Positions 1 to 8,026 of a stretch of 64,000 nt of DNA are shown piece after piece. The notes beneath the pieces are model-generated. The model was not told the origin of the DNA, ran no database searches, and saw only the letters and a program-made list of their open reading frames with translations. Position 1 is the first letter of the stretch. The number at the start of each line of letters is the position of its first letter. The DNA lies in the NCBI GenBank assembly GCA_049975425.1, contig JBNGDI010000012.1, forward strand, positions 1 to 64,000, given 5' to 3'. The position numbers and the translations under genes are program-made. Source of the DNA: HyVt-105 sp049975425 (GTDB taxonomy: Bacteria > Bacteroidota > Bacteroidia > Bacteroidales > VadinHA17).

Positions 1-55
1 TGAGTGATGCTGGGTGGCCTTTCAGAGTCCGCCGACCGGAGGGAGGCAATCTCGT
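1..55. repeat. 55-bp direct repeat, copy 1
   Basis: These 55 bases recur identically at 143-197. The copy begins at the window edge, so the true unit may extend further left. The core contains short self-complementary parts (GCCT with AGGC, TCCG with CGGA), so it could fold as an imperfect hairpin. It lies outside any supported gene, just downstream of rsmD. I do not recognise the repeat family. Confidence 0.85.
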
Positions 56-111
56 CTCAGGGGAGCAGGGAGAATAATTTAAGGGGTTAGGATTGCGAGC
101 TGTTCCCCCGA

Positions 112-143
112 TAAAAAAACAGGTTGCGCAGCAACCGGTTTTT
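112..143. terminator. Bidirectional terminator-like hairpin
   Basis: A 6-bp perfect stem (GGTTGC at 122-127, GCAACC at 131-136) with a 3-base loop is flanked by an A-run at 113-119 and a T-run at 139-143, so it can work as an intrinsic terminator on either strand. It sits about 70 bases past the end of rsmD, which is transcribed toward it. It also separates the two copies of the 55-bp repeat. Confidence 0.5.
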
Positions 144-197
144 GAGTGATGCTGGGTGGCCTTTCAGAGTCCGCCGACCGGAGGGAGGCAATCTCGT
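143..197. repeat. 55-bp direct repeat, copy 2
   Basis: Identical to 1-55, with start-to-start spacing of 142 bases. It ends six bases before the rsmD stop codon. Two identical copies this close point to recent duplication or to an array continuing to the left of the window. Confidence 0.85.
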
Positions 198-202
198 AGA
201 TT

Positions 203-733
203 TTATTCGAAAATGGAAAAATGAACACTTCCGTATTTCCGGCATTCTCTGAAACGGGGATGGGAGTCAAAGGCGTATTTCCTTCCGTGTTCCAGAACGA
301 ACCATCCTCCGGGTTTCAGGAAATTTCCCTCCAGTACGCGGTTGGGCAGCAGATCAATTCCTTCCATGTCATAGGGGGGGTCGGCAAACACCACATCGTA
401 GCGGAGGCCTTTTTTCCTCAGGAAAAGGAAAGCGTTCCCCTGGTACACACGGCACGTTTCCAGTCGCAGTTCGCTGATGGTTTTCCTGATAAACCGGATC
501 TGGGCATCGCGCTGTTCCACTATCTGCACCAGGGCTGCTCCGCGGGAAGCGAATTCAAAACCAATGCTGCCCGTTCCTGAAAAAAGATCGAGTACTTCCA
601 GTCCCGAAAGGTCAAAATGATTCGAAAGCAGGTTGAACAGGGCTTCCCGGGCAAAATCGGTGGTTGGTCGTACCCTGAGTCCCGAAGGAGGATGCAGGAT
701 CTTCCCCCTGTATTTTCCGCTGATTATACGCAA
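203..733 (-). CDS. rsmD: 16S rRNA (guanine(966)-N2)-methyltransferase RsmD
   Basis: The protein has 176 residues and should methylate G966 of 16S rRNA in the assembling 30S subunit, using S-adenosylmethionine. The N-terminus MRIISGKYRGK and following TTDFAREALFN are typical of RsmD. The SAM-binding loop DLFSGTGSIGFE and the catalytic motif ADPPYD (class I N-methyltransferase NPPY type) are both present. Length is normal for the family (about 180). The start overlaps the end of the upstream DUF3822 gene by 10 bases, implying translational coupling. A hairpin with flanking A/T runs follows the gene at 112-143. Confidence 0.93.
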   Translation of the reverse strand: MRIISGKYRGKILHPPSGLRVRPTTDFAREALFNLLSNHFDLSGLEVLDLFSGTGSIGFEFASRGAALVQIVEQRDAQIRFIRKTISELRLETCRVYQGNAFLFLRKKGLRYDVVFADPPYDMEGIDLLPNRVLEGNFLKPGGWFVLEHGRKYAFDSHPRFRECRKYGSVHFSIFE

Positions 734-1578
734 GAGTAGAGATTGAGCAGGTGTACGAAGAGGTGGGAAGGGCTGTCCTGAAAAGTATAGCTGTAGGTAA
801 AAAGTTCGTTCGGCCGGGCAAATCCCACATTCTTTATGTATTGCTTCAACAACAGGTAAATCCCGGAAGTTTTATCGATCTGGCCGCTTATCATCAGTTC
901 GGTTTTTTCCGGGTTGAGCTTCAGTTGTTCCAGCACATACATCACAAAAAACAGCACATCATGGGGATGGCTGAAATGAAATGCATTGTAAAATTTCAGC
1001 TTTTTGTCCCCATGGACCACTATTTCCATATGTTCGTGGTGCAGGTGCAGAGACGCCTGTGGGTCGCGGCCTTTGTTTCCGGGCGCTGTCAGCGGATGTT
1101 CGATCAGGGGAACTCCGTAATGAAAGAATTCAGCCTGCTGGAAATGTTTTATCAGGGTGTTACCCAGTTCAGAGGGCAGGGCGTAGATAAGGTATGCACC
1201 GGCATTTTTCAGCCGGTTGGCATGCATTTCATCCAGTTCTTCCATCGGATGATTAAACTCGAAATACAGGCGAAGGTTTTCTTTCTGGAACAGGGGGGCC
1301 GGGACCAGAGTAAATCTGGGAGCCGGCATCAGCAGACCGATGCTTTTGTATTCTTTTCCCAGGAATTCATCCTCTTCGATAATCTTTTCCAGTTGGTCAA
1401 GGTATTGGTTTTCAGCAACGCCAGGATCCATGTCGTAATGCCTCAGGGCCACATATTTATTTCGTACCAGGTCGAGTATGGCAAAAGAAAATCCATCCGG
1501 GCAAACCTGGATGGATAGGTGATACGAGGGAGTCTGGTTAATGTCGAGCGTCTCGTCAAGTAGGTTCAGCTCATGCAT
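724..1578 (-). CDS. DUF3822 family protein
   Basis: The 284-residue product matches my memory of DUF3822, a family found in Bacteroidota and often encoded next to rsmD, as here with a 10-base overlap. No catalytic motif, signal peptide or membrane span is visible. The fold is expected to be a duplicated actin/RNase H-like (ASKHA) unit, which is family knowledge rather than something visible here. Its biochemical role is not established. Start choice: ATG at 1578, six bases past the stop of the upstream gene at 1585, giving a compact three-gene minus-strand unit. Confidence 0.8.
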   Translation of the reverse strand: MHELNLLDETLDINQTPSYHLSIQVCPDGFSFAILDLVRNKYVALRHYDMDPGVAENQYLDQLEKIIEEDEFLGKEYKSIGLLMPAPRFTLVPAPLFQKENLRLYFEFNHPMEELDEMHANRLKNAGAYLIYALPSELGNTLIKHFQQAEFFHYGVPLIEHPLTAPGNKGRDPQASLHLHHEHMEIVVHGDKKLKFYNAFHFSHPHDVLFFVMYVLEQLKLNPEKTELMISGQIDKTSGIYLLLKQYIKNVGFARPNELFTYSYTFQDSPSHLFVHLLNLYSCV

Positions 1579-1584
1579 GGCGGG

Positions 1585-2226
1585 TTATTTCTCCCAGTTC
1601 CCGGCGTTGTTGGTTGCTTCCTTGAGCGACCCCAGGCGCAGGCCAGGGAAATCGGTGATCTTCAGCCTTTCTTCATTATAGTTGATAATCAGCTGTGGAT
1701 CCAGGCCTTTCAGTAACACATCATTCAGTACATTTGCTTCAAATACGTCCACTTTCACTCCCGATGCAGTTTCAATAACATTTCTTCCCAGGAAGAATTC
1801 TTTACCGTTCGTAAAGGGAACATAACGAAGTGAATCGATGGGATAGCCATGGTCGAACAGGGAATCCAGTATCGCTATCTTGATGGTATCACGGGTAATC
1901 AACCCTTTTCTTAAGGCTTCGATCTCAGCCCTTCTTGGCCCCAGGGCATCATACAGACTGTCGGGGATACTTCCAATGGATTTTACCACCGAGAAGGAAT
2001 CGTATTTCACAAAATTGATCAACGTATCAAAACTACCCGTATACCGTCCTTTCTCAGCCTTGAATGCGATCTGTGCCGTTCTGATATCTTCCAGGCGACT
2101 GATGGCGGCTCTTTCCCTTTTCACTCTTTCCCGGTTGAACCGGATGGGATTCATGATGCTTTCCACCAGAAGATATCCGAGAATCACAATGGCAATGGCG
2201 AGAATGATCTGAATAAAGGTTTTCAT
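1585..2226 (-). CDS. Membrane-anchored pseudopilin-like protein of unknown function
   Basis: A 213-residue protein starting MKTFIQIILAIAIVILGYLL, one N-terminal hydrophobic helix of about 20 residues. It is followed by a charged helix (NRERVKRERAAISRLEDIR) and the stretch AQIAFKAEKGRYTGSFDTL. The helix-then-'G-x-Y' layout resembles type II secretion pseudopilins, but the usual prepilin peptidase site before the helix is absent, so this is only a structural likeness. The rest is soluble and unrecognised. It is first in the minus-strand set with DUF3822 and rsmD and diverges from the helicase gene at 2288 across a 61-base AT-rich gap. Confidence 0.65.
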   Translation of the reverse strand: MKTFIQIILAIAIVILGYLLVESIMNPIRFNRERVKRERAAISRLEDIRTAQIAFKAEKGRYTGSFDTLINFVKYDSFSVVKSIGSIPDSLYDALGPRRAEIEALRKGLITRDTIKIAILDSLFDHGYPIDSLRYVPFTNGKEFFLGRNVIETASGVKVDVFEANVLNDVLLKGLDPQLIINYNEERLKITDFPGLRLGSLKEATNNAGNWEK

Positions 2227-2287
2227 TACAAGCGGTTTGGTTAGTTCGCCTGCAAATTTAGCAACAAAAATTTAATTACAAATTGGA

Positions 2288-3730
2288 ATGCTTAATTTTA
2301 TCCCGCATATGCTGAAAAATCATCTGACATCCGTGCTCAGGGAAAACCTTCCCTACGACCCTACGCCGGCCCAGGAACGATTGATGGATGTTCTTGCCGA
2401 GTTTATTGCATCCACCGGCGAAAGGGAATGCTTGCTGGTAAAGGGATTTGCCGGAACCGGAAAGACCACTCTGGTGTATGCCCTGGTGAGAACGCTGGAA
2501 CAGTTCCGCATACGTTCCGTGCTGATGGCGCCTACCGGCCGGGCAGCCAAAGTTCTGTCGTCTTATGCGGGGAAAAAGGCCTTCACTATTCACAAGGAGA
2601 TATACCGGCAGAAAGGGGCCCGGGAGGGACTGGGCACTTTTGTGCTTGACAGGAATCTGTTTACCGATACCTTTTTTGTGGTGGATGAAGCATCTATGAT
2701 CTCCAATCAGTCGGCCGAAGTGTCGCATTTCGGAAGCGGACGGTTGCTTGACGATATGATTGAATATGTGTACTCGGGCCGGGGTTGCAGGCTGATCCTG
2801 ATGGGCGATTCGGCACAGCTTCCGCCGGTGGGTCTGGATATCAGCCCCGCCCTGGATATCCGGGCTCTGGAAGGATACGGATTGCGGGTCAGGGAAGTAT
2901 TCCTGGACGATATCATACGGCAGGCCCTGGGGTCGGGGATCCTTTCCAATGCCACTGACATCAGAAAAATGATCGATTTCTCCGTCAGCCAGATACCCGT
3001 AATCAGGACCAGGGGGCTTTCCGACGTGGAACCTATTTCGGGAGGTGACCTTATTGAAGCGCTGGATACGGCCTACGGGCGCGACGGAGTAAGTGAATGC
3101 CTTGTTATCTGCCGTTCAAACAGGCAGGCGAACCGGTACAACCAGGGGATCAGGAACCAGATATTTTACCGGGAAGGAGAAATTTCCATGGGCGATATTC
3201 TGATGGTGGTAAAGAACAATTATTTCTGGCTTCAGGAGAACGATGATGTGGATTTTATTGCCAACGGGGACATGATGGAGGTGACCCGGATACACGAGTA
3301 CAGGGAATTATACGGTACCCGGTTTGCCGACCTGGAACTCCGTTTTCTGGATTACCGGGAAATGGAGCTCAGGGCCTGGGTGATGCTGGAAACGCTGACA
3401 GCCGATTCTCCCTCTTTGCCTTCTCTGCGTGCCCGGGAACTGTACCAGGCTGTTTTAGAGGATTATCCTCACGCCCGGTCGCAGAGAAAAAAATTCCTGG
3501 CCGTGCGCAATGATCCGTTTTTTAACGCCCTGCAGGTAAAATTCGGTTATGCCGTTACCTGCCATAAAGCACAGGGCGGTCAATGGAAACATGTGTTCGT
3601 TGATCAGGGGTATATGACAGATGACCGGGTAAACACCGAATACCTTCGCTGGCTGTATACCGCTTTTACCCGCGCTTCTAAGAAACTGTACCTGGTGAAT
3701 TTCCCTGCCGTTTTCATGGAAACCGGATAA
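2288..3730 (+). CDS. RecD/UvrD-like superfamily 1 DNA helicase (ATP-dependent exonuclease family)
   Basis: A 480-residue SF1 helicase. Walker A is GFAGTGKTTL near residue 55, Walker B is VVDEASMIS, motif III is GDSAQLPPVG, and the C-terminal UvrD/RecD motifs include TCHKAQGGQW and YTAFTRASKKLYLV. It lacks the RecD N-terminal partner-binding domain and no recB/recC lies nearby, so it is best called a stand-alone RecD2/Dda-like helicase, probably acting in DNA repair. Start at 2288 (ATG) or 2309 (ATG, seven residues shorter); neither has a clear Shine-Dalgarno. Transcribed divergently from the gene at 1585. Confidence 0.85.
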   Translation: MLNFIPHMLKNHLTSVLRENLPYDPTPAQERLMDVLAEFIASTGERECLLVKGFAGTGKTTLVYALVRTLEQFRIRSVLMAPTGRAAKVLSSYAGKKAFTIHKEIYRQKGAREGLGTFVLDRNLFTDTFFVVDEASMISNQSAEVSHFGSGRLLDDMIEYVYSGRGCRLILMGDSAQLPPVGLDISPALDIRALEGYGLRVREVFLDDIIRQALGSGILSNATDIRKMIDFSVSQIPVIRTRGLSDVEPISGGDLIEALDTAYGRDGVSECLVICRSNRQANRYNQGIRNQIFYREGEISMGDILMVVKNNYFWLQENDDVDFIANGDMMEVTRIHEYRELYGTRFADLELRFLDYREMELRAWVMLETLTADSPSLPSLRARELYQAVLEDYPHARSQRKKFLAVRNDPFFNALQVKFGYAVTCHKAQGGQWKHVFVDQGYMTDDRVNTEYLRWLYTAFTRASKKLYLVNFPAVFMETG

Positions 3731-3776
3731 ACAATTCTGTTGTGTAAAATGTTTTCTTATATGTAAGTGGGATACT

Positions 3777-4697
3777 ATGAAAGGGCATCATTTCCACCGC
3801 CAACCGGACGGTAAGGAAGGCCGGCCGTGCAGCCGGAATCTTCTGATCAGCATCGGCCTGAACGGGGGGATCACCCTGGTGCAGGTTGTGGGAGGGATTG
3901 TTTCTGGCAGTCTGGCCCTGATCTCCGATGCCCTTCACAATTTCAGCGATACCGTGGCCATTCTGCTTTCTTACCTGGCCATCCGGATGAGCAAAAAACC
4001 TTCGAACCTGAAAAAAACGTTCGGATACAAAAGGGTGGAGATACTCACCGCTCTTTTCAATGGAGTGGTGCTGATCGGTATTTCCCTGTACCTGTTTTTT
4101 GAAGCCTGGGAACGTTTTCTCAATCCCCGGCCGGTACGGGGCGGACTGATGTTGTGGGTTGCGGTAACAGGCCTGCTGGCAAACCTGGTGGCCGTTTTGC
4201 TGTTGAGGAAGGATTCCCGTTCGAGCCTGAATGTGAAAGCAGCTTACCTGCATCTGCTGGGTGATACCCTTTCATCGGTGGGAGTGATCGGAGGCGCGTT
4301 GCTGATCGTGTTTTTCAATATTACCTGGGTGGACCCCCTGCTTACGGTGCTTATCGGCATTTTTATCCTCCGCGAAACCTGGACGGTAATAAGGGATACG
4401 GTCAATATCCTGATGGAAGCCAGTCCCCGGGATCTTGATCTGGAAGAAATACGAAACAAGCTGGAAGAACATCCCCTGGTAGATAACGTACACCATGTGC
4501 ATGCCTGGCAGCTGTCTGATCAGCAGGTGCATTTTGAATGCCATGCCGACCTGAAGGAGAACCTTCCCCTCAGCCGCGCCGATGAGGTGCGGCTGGAGCT
4601 GGAAGAGCTGCTCACCCACCGGTACCGCATCCATCACGTAACCATCCAGGTGGAGTTCGGAGCATGTGGCGAGAAAGATATGATTTACGGGAATTAG
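3777..4697 (+). CDS. Cation diffusion facilitator (CDF) metal efflux transporter
   Basis: A 306-residue inner-membrane Zn2+/Co2+/Cd2+ (possibly Fe2+) proton antiporter of the CzcD/ZitB type. Metal-binding HxxxD pairs are visible in two helices: DALHNFSDT (helix 2) and HLLGDTLSS (helix 5). About six hydrophobic segments are followed by a C-terminal cytoplasmic domain (residues about 215-300) with HHVHAWQL and the HxxxVQVE-like ending typical of the CDF regulatory domain. The N-terminus MKGHHFHRQPDGKEG is His-containing, as in many zinc exporters. The metal cannot be assigned from sequence alone. The gene stands alone after the helicase, and a hairpin follows. Confidence 0.9.
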   Translation: MKGHHFHRQPDGKEGRPCSRNLLISIGLNGGITLVQVVGGIVSGSLALISDALHNFSDTVAILLSYLAIRMSKKPSNLKKTFGYKRVEILTALFNGVVLIGISLYLFFEAWERFLNPRPVRGGLMLWVAVTGLLANLVAVLLLRKDSRSSLNVKAAYLHLLGDTLSSVGVIGGALLIVFFNITWVDPLLTVLIGIFILRETWTVIRDTVNILMEASPRDLDLEEIRNKLEEHPLVDNVHHVHAWQLSDQQVHFECHADLKENLPLSRADEVRLELEELLTHRYRIHHVTIQVEFGACGEKDMIYGN

Positions 4698-4758
4698 GGC
4701 AAACCTGAATCTGGATTGGCCGGGTTTAGGTTGCGTGTTGCGTGTTGTGCCACCCTGA

Positions 4759-4786
4759 CCCTGACATGGCGAAGCCATCGTCAGGG
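4759..4786 (+). terminator. Hairpin downstream of the CDF gene
   Basis: CCCTGAC (4759-4765) plus ATGGC (4766-4770) pair with GCCAT (4774-4778) and GTCAGGG (4780-4786), with a GAA loop and one bulged C. This is a strong 12-bp stem but has no T-run after it, so intrinsic termination is uncertain. It may instead be a small repeat element or a 3'-end stabiliser. The remaining 4698-4882 gap holds nothing else I can name. Confidence 0.4.
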
Positions 4787-4882
4787 TTCAATGCGCACGA
4801 TTCCATCCGGTTCGCTCTGCTCCCGGATGGATAGTCTCAATGAACCATTAATCCATATGCCTGCCCTTCACTCTTCTATCGA

Positions 4883-5299
4883 CTACACCCCGATAATTTT
4901 CACCAGTACCCTTTTGCGGCGTTTGCCGTCGAATTCCCCGTAAAATATCTGTTCCCAGGGGCCGAAATCAAGTTTACCGCCGGTTACGGCCACCACTACC
5001 TCTCTTCCCATGACGGTTCGCTTGAGATGTGCATCGGCATTGTCCTCGTACGTATTGTGCCTGTATTGTTCATATGGTTTTTCCGGTGCCAGTTTTTCCA
5101 GCCATTTCTCGAAATCCTGGTGCAGGCCCGGTTCATCATCGTTAATAAACACACTGGCTGTTATATGCATGGCATTGACCAGACACAGTCCCTCGCTGAT
5201 CCCGCTTTCCCTGAGGCACTGGTCGATCTGGGGGGTTATGTTGATCAATTCCCGGCGACTGTTTGTGTTAAACCACAATTCTTTCCTGTATGATTTCAT
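4883..5299 (-). CDS. yjbQ: YjbQ-family protein (UPF0047; secondary thiamine-phosphate synthase-like)
   Basis: A 138-residue protein of the compact YjbQ beta-barrel family. The conserved elements are NAMHITASVFINDDEPGL, the YRHNTYEDNADAHLKR segment carrying the family His/Asp residues, and GKLDFGPWEQIFYGEFDG near the C-terminus. Some members complement thiamine-phosphate synthase mutants weakly; the physiological role is otherwise unclear. The length is standard. It is the last gene of the minus-strand sugar-nucleotide block, 18 bases after the phosphohexomutase stop. Confidence 0.88.
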   Translation of the reverse strand: MKSYRKELWFNTNSRRELINITPQIDQCLRESGISEGLCLVNAMHITASVFINDDEPGLHQDFEKWLEKLAPEKPYEQYRHNTYEDNADAHLKRTVMGREVVVAVTGGKLDFGPWEQIFYGEFDGKRRKRVLVKIIGV

Positions 5300-5317
5300 C
5301 GGTATGCGGTATTAACA

Positions 5318-7063
5318 TTATTTAATGCCCATTGATCGGATGATTCCTTCGATCTTTTCATCCAGTATCCGGCCAACCCGTTCGAAATCAGCCGGTGAAT
5401 CGAGTTTTTCCTGCACCGAAAAGTAAAATTTGATCTTGGGTTCCGTACCCGATGGTCTTACGGAGATTTTTGATCCGTCTTTTAACTGGAACTGCAGCAC
5501 ATTGGAGCGGGGAAGGTCAATGGAATGCCTCAGCTGGCTTATCATATCGAAGCTGGTTTGTTTAAGGTAGTCATGTATCATCATGACATCCTGGCCGTTG
5601 ATTGATTCGGGCGGTTTGTTTCTGAAGCGGTCCATCATCTGCTGGATTTCTTCTGCGCCCGTTTTTCCCTTCCGGTAAATGGAAATGAGCTTTTCTTTGT
5701 AATAACCGAACTCCAGGTACAGGTCCATCAGCACATCCGGAAGGGTTTTTCCCTGTTCCTTTGCCCAGGCAGCGATCTCGGCTACCAGGGCACAGGACGA
5801 AACACCGTCTTTGTCCCTTACAAAATCCCCGGCCAGGTATCCGTAGCTTTCTTCTCCGCCTCCGATGTAAACGGCTTTTCCCTCGTTTCTTCTGATCACA
5901 TCGGCGATGAATTTGAAGCCGGTGAGCACGTTATAGCATTTTACTCCGTACTTTTCGGCGATATCGGCCATCAATTCGGTGGTCACGATGGTTTTGACAA
6001 CGTATTCCTTTCCCGTGAGCCTTCCCATTTCAGACCATCGCCTGAGCTGGTAGTACAGCAGGAGGGAGGCGGTTTGATTTCCATTCAAGAGGATATAGCC
6101 TTTTTGCGGCGATTTGACTGCCACACCCACCCTGTCGGCATCGGGATCGGTGGCCATTACCAGTTCGGCATCCACCTCACGGGCACGGGCCAGGGCCATT
6201 TCCAGGGCGGCCGGTTCTTCCGGATTGGGGGAATGTACGGTGGGAAAATTTCCGTCAGGTACATCCTGTTCAGGTACATGAAAAATATTTTTAAAACCGA
6301 ATTTTTTCAGGGCTCTGGGCACCAGTTCCACCCCGGTGCCATGGATAGGAGTATATACGATCCGCAGATCACTGTGTTTACTGATGGGTTCCGGCGACAG
6401 GGAAAGGGTAAGCATCTGGTCTAGGTAAAGGGTATCCACATCCTCTCCAATGATCCCGATCATATCTTCCGGTCCTCCGAATTTTACCTCATCAATGTCC
6501 TTTATATTCTGAACTTCCCGGATGATATTCTTATCGTGGGGTTCGATTATCTGGGCCCCGTCTTCCCAGTAAGCCTTGTATCCGTTGTATTCTTTCGGAT
6601 TGTGTGAAGCAGTAATCATGACACCTGCCTGGCATTTGAAATGCCTGATGGCAAAGGAAAGTTCGGGAGTAGGCCGGAGGGAATCAAACAGAAATACCCT
6701 GAATCCGTTGCCTGTGAAAATCCGGGCGGCGGTTTTGGCAAACAGCCTGCTGTTGTTTCTGTTGTCATGGGCAATAGCCACCCTGATTTCATCCCGGCCG
6801 GAAAACTCCCTACGGAGGTAATTGGCCAGGCCCTGGGTTGCCATTCCCACGGTGTAGATATTCATCCGGTTGGTTCCTGCTCCCATGATCCCTCTCAGTC
6901 CGCCGGTTCCGAATTCCAGGTCCTTGTAAAAAGCATCGATCAGCTCGGATTCATTTTCCTCGAGCATTTTTCTTACCTCCTGTTTGGTGGCTTCATCGTA
7001 GTTCCCTTCGAGCCATTTCTGTGCTCTGGCACGAACTGTGGTCAGAATATCATCGTTCTTCAT
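5318..7063 (-). CDS. Phosphoglucomutase/phosphomannomutase (phospho-sugar mutase)
   Basis: A 581-residue alpha-D-phosphohexomutase interconverting hexose 1- and 6-phosphates and so feeding the nucleotide-sugar genes upstream. All four active-site elements are visible: phosphoserine loop TASHNPKEYNG, Mg2+ loop DPDADR, sugar-binding GGEESYG, and phosphate-binding RPSGTEPKIKFYF. The length is that of the PgcA-like long group. I chose ATG at 7063 because it gives a 4-base ATGA overlap with the rfbD stop; an in-frame start at 7099 would add 12 lysine-rich residues that overlap rfbD. Glucose versus mannose specificity cannot be decided by eye. Confidence 0.92.
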   Translation of the reverse strand: MKNDDILTTVRARAQKWLEGNYDEATKQEVRKMLEENESELIDAFYKDLEFGTGGLRGIMGAGTNRMNIYTVGMATQGLANYLRREFSGRDEIRVAIAHDNRNNSRLFAKTAARIFTGNGFRVFLFDSLRPTPELSFAIRHFKCQAGVMITASHNPKEYNGYKAYWEDGAQIIEPHDKNIIREVQNIKDIDEVKFGGPEDMIGIIGEDVDTLYLDQMLTLSLSPEPISKHSDLRIVYTPIHGTGVELVPRALKKFGFKNIFHVPEQDVPDGNFPTVHSPNPEEPAALEMALARAREVDAELVMATDPDADRVGVAVKSPQKGYILLNGNQTASLLLYYQLRRWSEMGRLTGKEYVVKTIVTTELMADIAEKYGVKCYNVLTGFKFIADVIRRNEGKAVYIGGGEESYGYLAGDFVRDKDGVSSCALVAEIAAWAKEQGKTLPDVLMDLYLEFGYYKEKLISIYRKGKTGAEEIQQMMDRFRNKPPESINGQDVMMIHDYLKQTSFDMISQLRHSIDLPRSNVLQFQLKDGSKISVRPSGTEPKIKFYFSVQEKLDSPADFERVGRILDEKIEGIIRSMGIK

Positions 7064-7950
7064 TTTCTTTTTTGTTGTTGCATAATTTTTTTCACACAAT
7101 GGTTCAAACTGTCTTTCCAGTAAGGTATTTCGATGTTCAGGGCTTTCCTGATTTTTTCGGTGTTCAGCACGCTGTAGGCGGGCCTTCGGGCAGCCTGGGG
7201 AAAATCGGCAGAAGGAACGGGAATCACCCTCCAGGGCAATCCGGCTGCTTCCATAATGGCCACGGCAAATTCATACCAGCTGCATGATCCGGAGTTGGCG
7301 TAATGGTAAATGCCGGGTTCAATACTGTTTTTTTGTATTTTCTGAACGATCATGGCGATCACTTTCGCCAGGTCGTCGGCCAGGGTGGGGCTACCCACCT
7401 GGTCGGAAACCACCTTTACTTCGGAACGTTTTTCAACGATATCCAGAATGGTGGTGACGAAATTTTTCCCTTCAGCCGAATAAAGCCAGGAAGTTCTCAG
7501 GACGATCCCTCTCGGATTTTTCAGTACGGCCTGCTCTCCAATCCATTTGGAATAACCGTATGCCGAAATGGGACCGGGGTGATCGGTTTCCAGCCAGGGC
7601 TGGTTTTTACTTCCGTCGAAAACATAATCGGTGGAAATATGTATCAGCCAGGCATCATAAGCCAGACAAACCATGCTCAGTTGTTCCACCGCCTTCCCGT
7701 TTACAGCATTGGCCTTTTCAGGTTCCGATTCGGCCTGGTCAACCGCTGTGTAGCCTGCTGCATTGATCACCAGGGCAGGAGGGTGTTCCATGGCGGCTTT
7801 GCGCAGGGCAATGGAACGGGTAATATCCAGTTCGGGCAGGTCGGTATAAAAGGGGTTCACCTCCGGCCATTCAGCCAGCTGTTTGGTGAGGACCTTTCCA
7901 AGCTGTCCGCCGGCCCCGGTAACCCAGAGATATTTGTTATCCTGTTTCAT
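7060..7950 (-). CDS. rfbD: dTDP-4-dehydrorhamnose reductase
   Basis: A 296-residue extended SDR enzyme that reduces dTDP-4-keto-L-rhamnose to dTDP-L-rhamnose with NAD(P)H, the last step of the rhamnose donor pathway. The nucleotide-binding GAGGQLGKVL lies at the N-terminus, ISTDYVFDG carries the catalytic Ser/Thr region, and YGYSKWIGEQ supplies the YxxxK pair. Its stop overlaps the mutase start by 4 bases. It is separated from rfbC and rfbA by a 1.2-kb interval holding an opposite-strand truncated gene, which is unusual for a rhamnose operon. Confidence 0.93.
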   Translation of the reverse strand: MKQDNKYLWVTGAGGQLGKVLTKQLAEWPEVNPFYTDLPELDITRSIALRKAAMEHPPALVINAAGYTAVDQAESEPEKANAVNGKAVEQLSMVCLAYDAWLIHISTDYVFDGSKNQPWLETDHPGPISAYGYSKWIGEQAVLKNPRGIVLRTSWLYSAEGKNFVTTILDIVEKRSEVKVVSDQVGSPTLADDLAKVIAMIVQKIQKNSIEPGIYHYANSGSCSWYEFAVAIMEAAGLPWRVIPVPSADFPQAARRPAYSVLNTEKIRKALNIEIPYWKDSLNHCVKKIMQQQKRK

Positions 7951-8026
7951 TTCCCGGCAAAGTTAAGAAATGCAATCGATATTGGTTTTGGATAATTGGT
8001 TTTGTTTCATAACTTGTTCTCTTTAA

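Noticed and set aside
4716..4943. Small open frame in the gap after the CDF gene
   Set aside because: It overlaps the end of yjbQ, has no recognisable product, and runs through the hairpin at 4759-4786.
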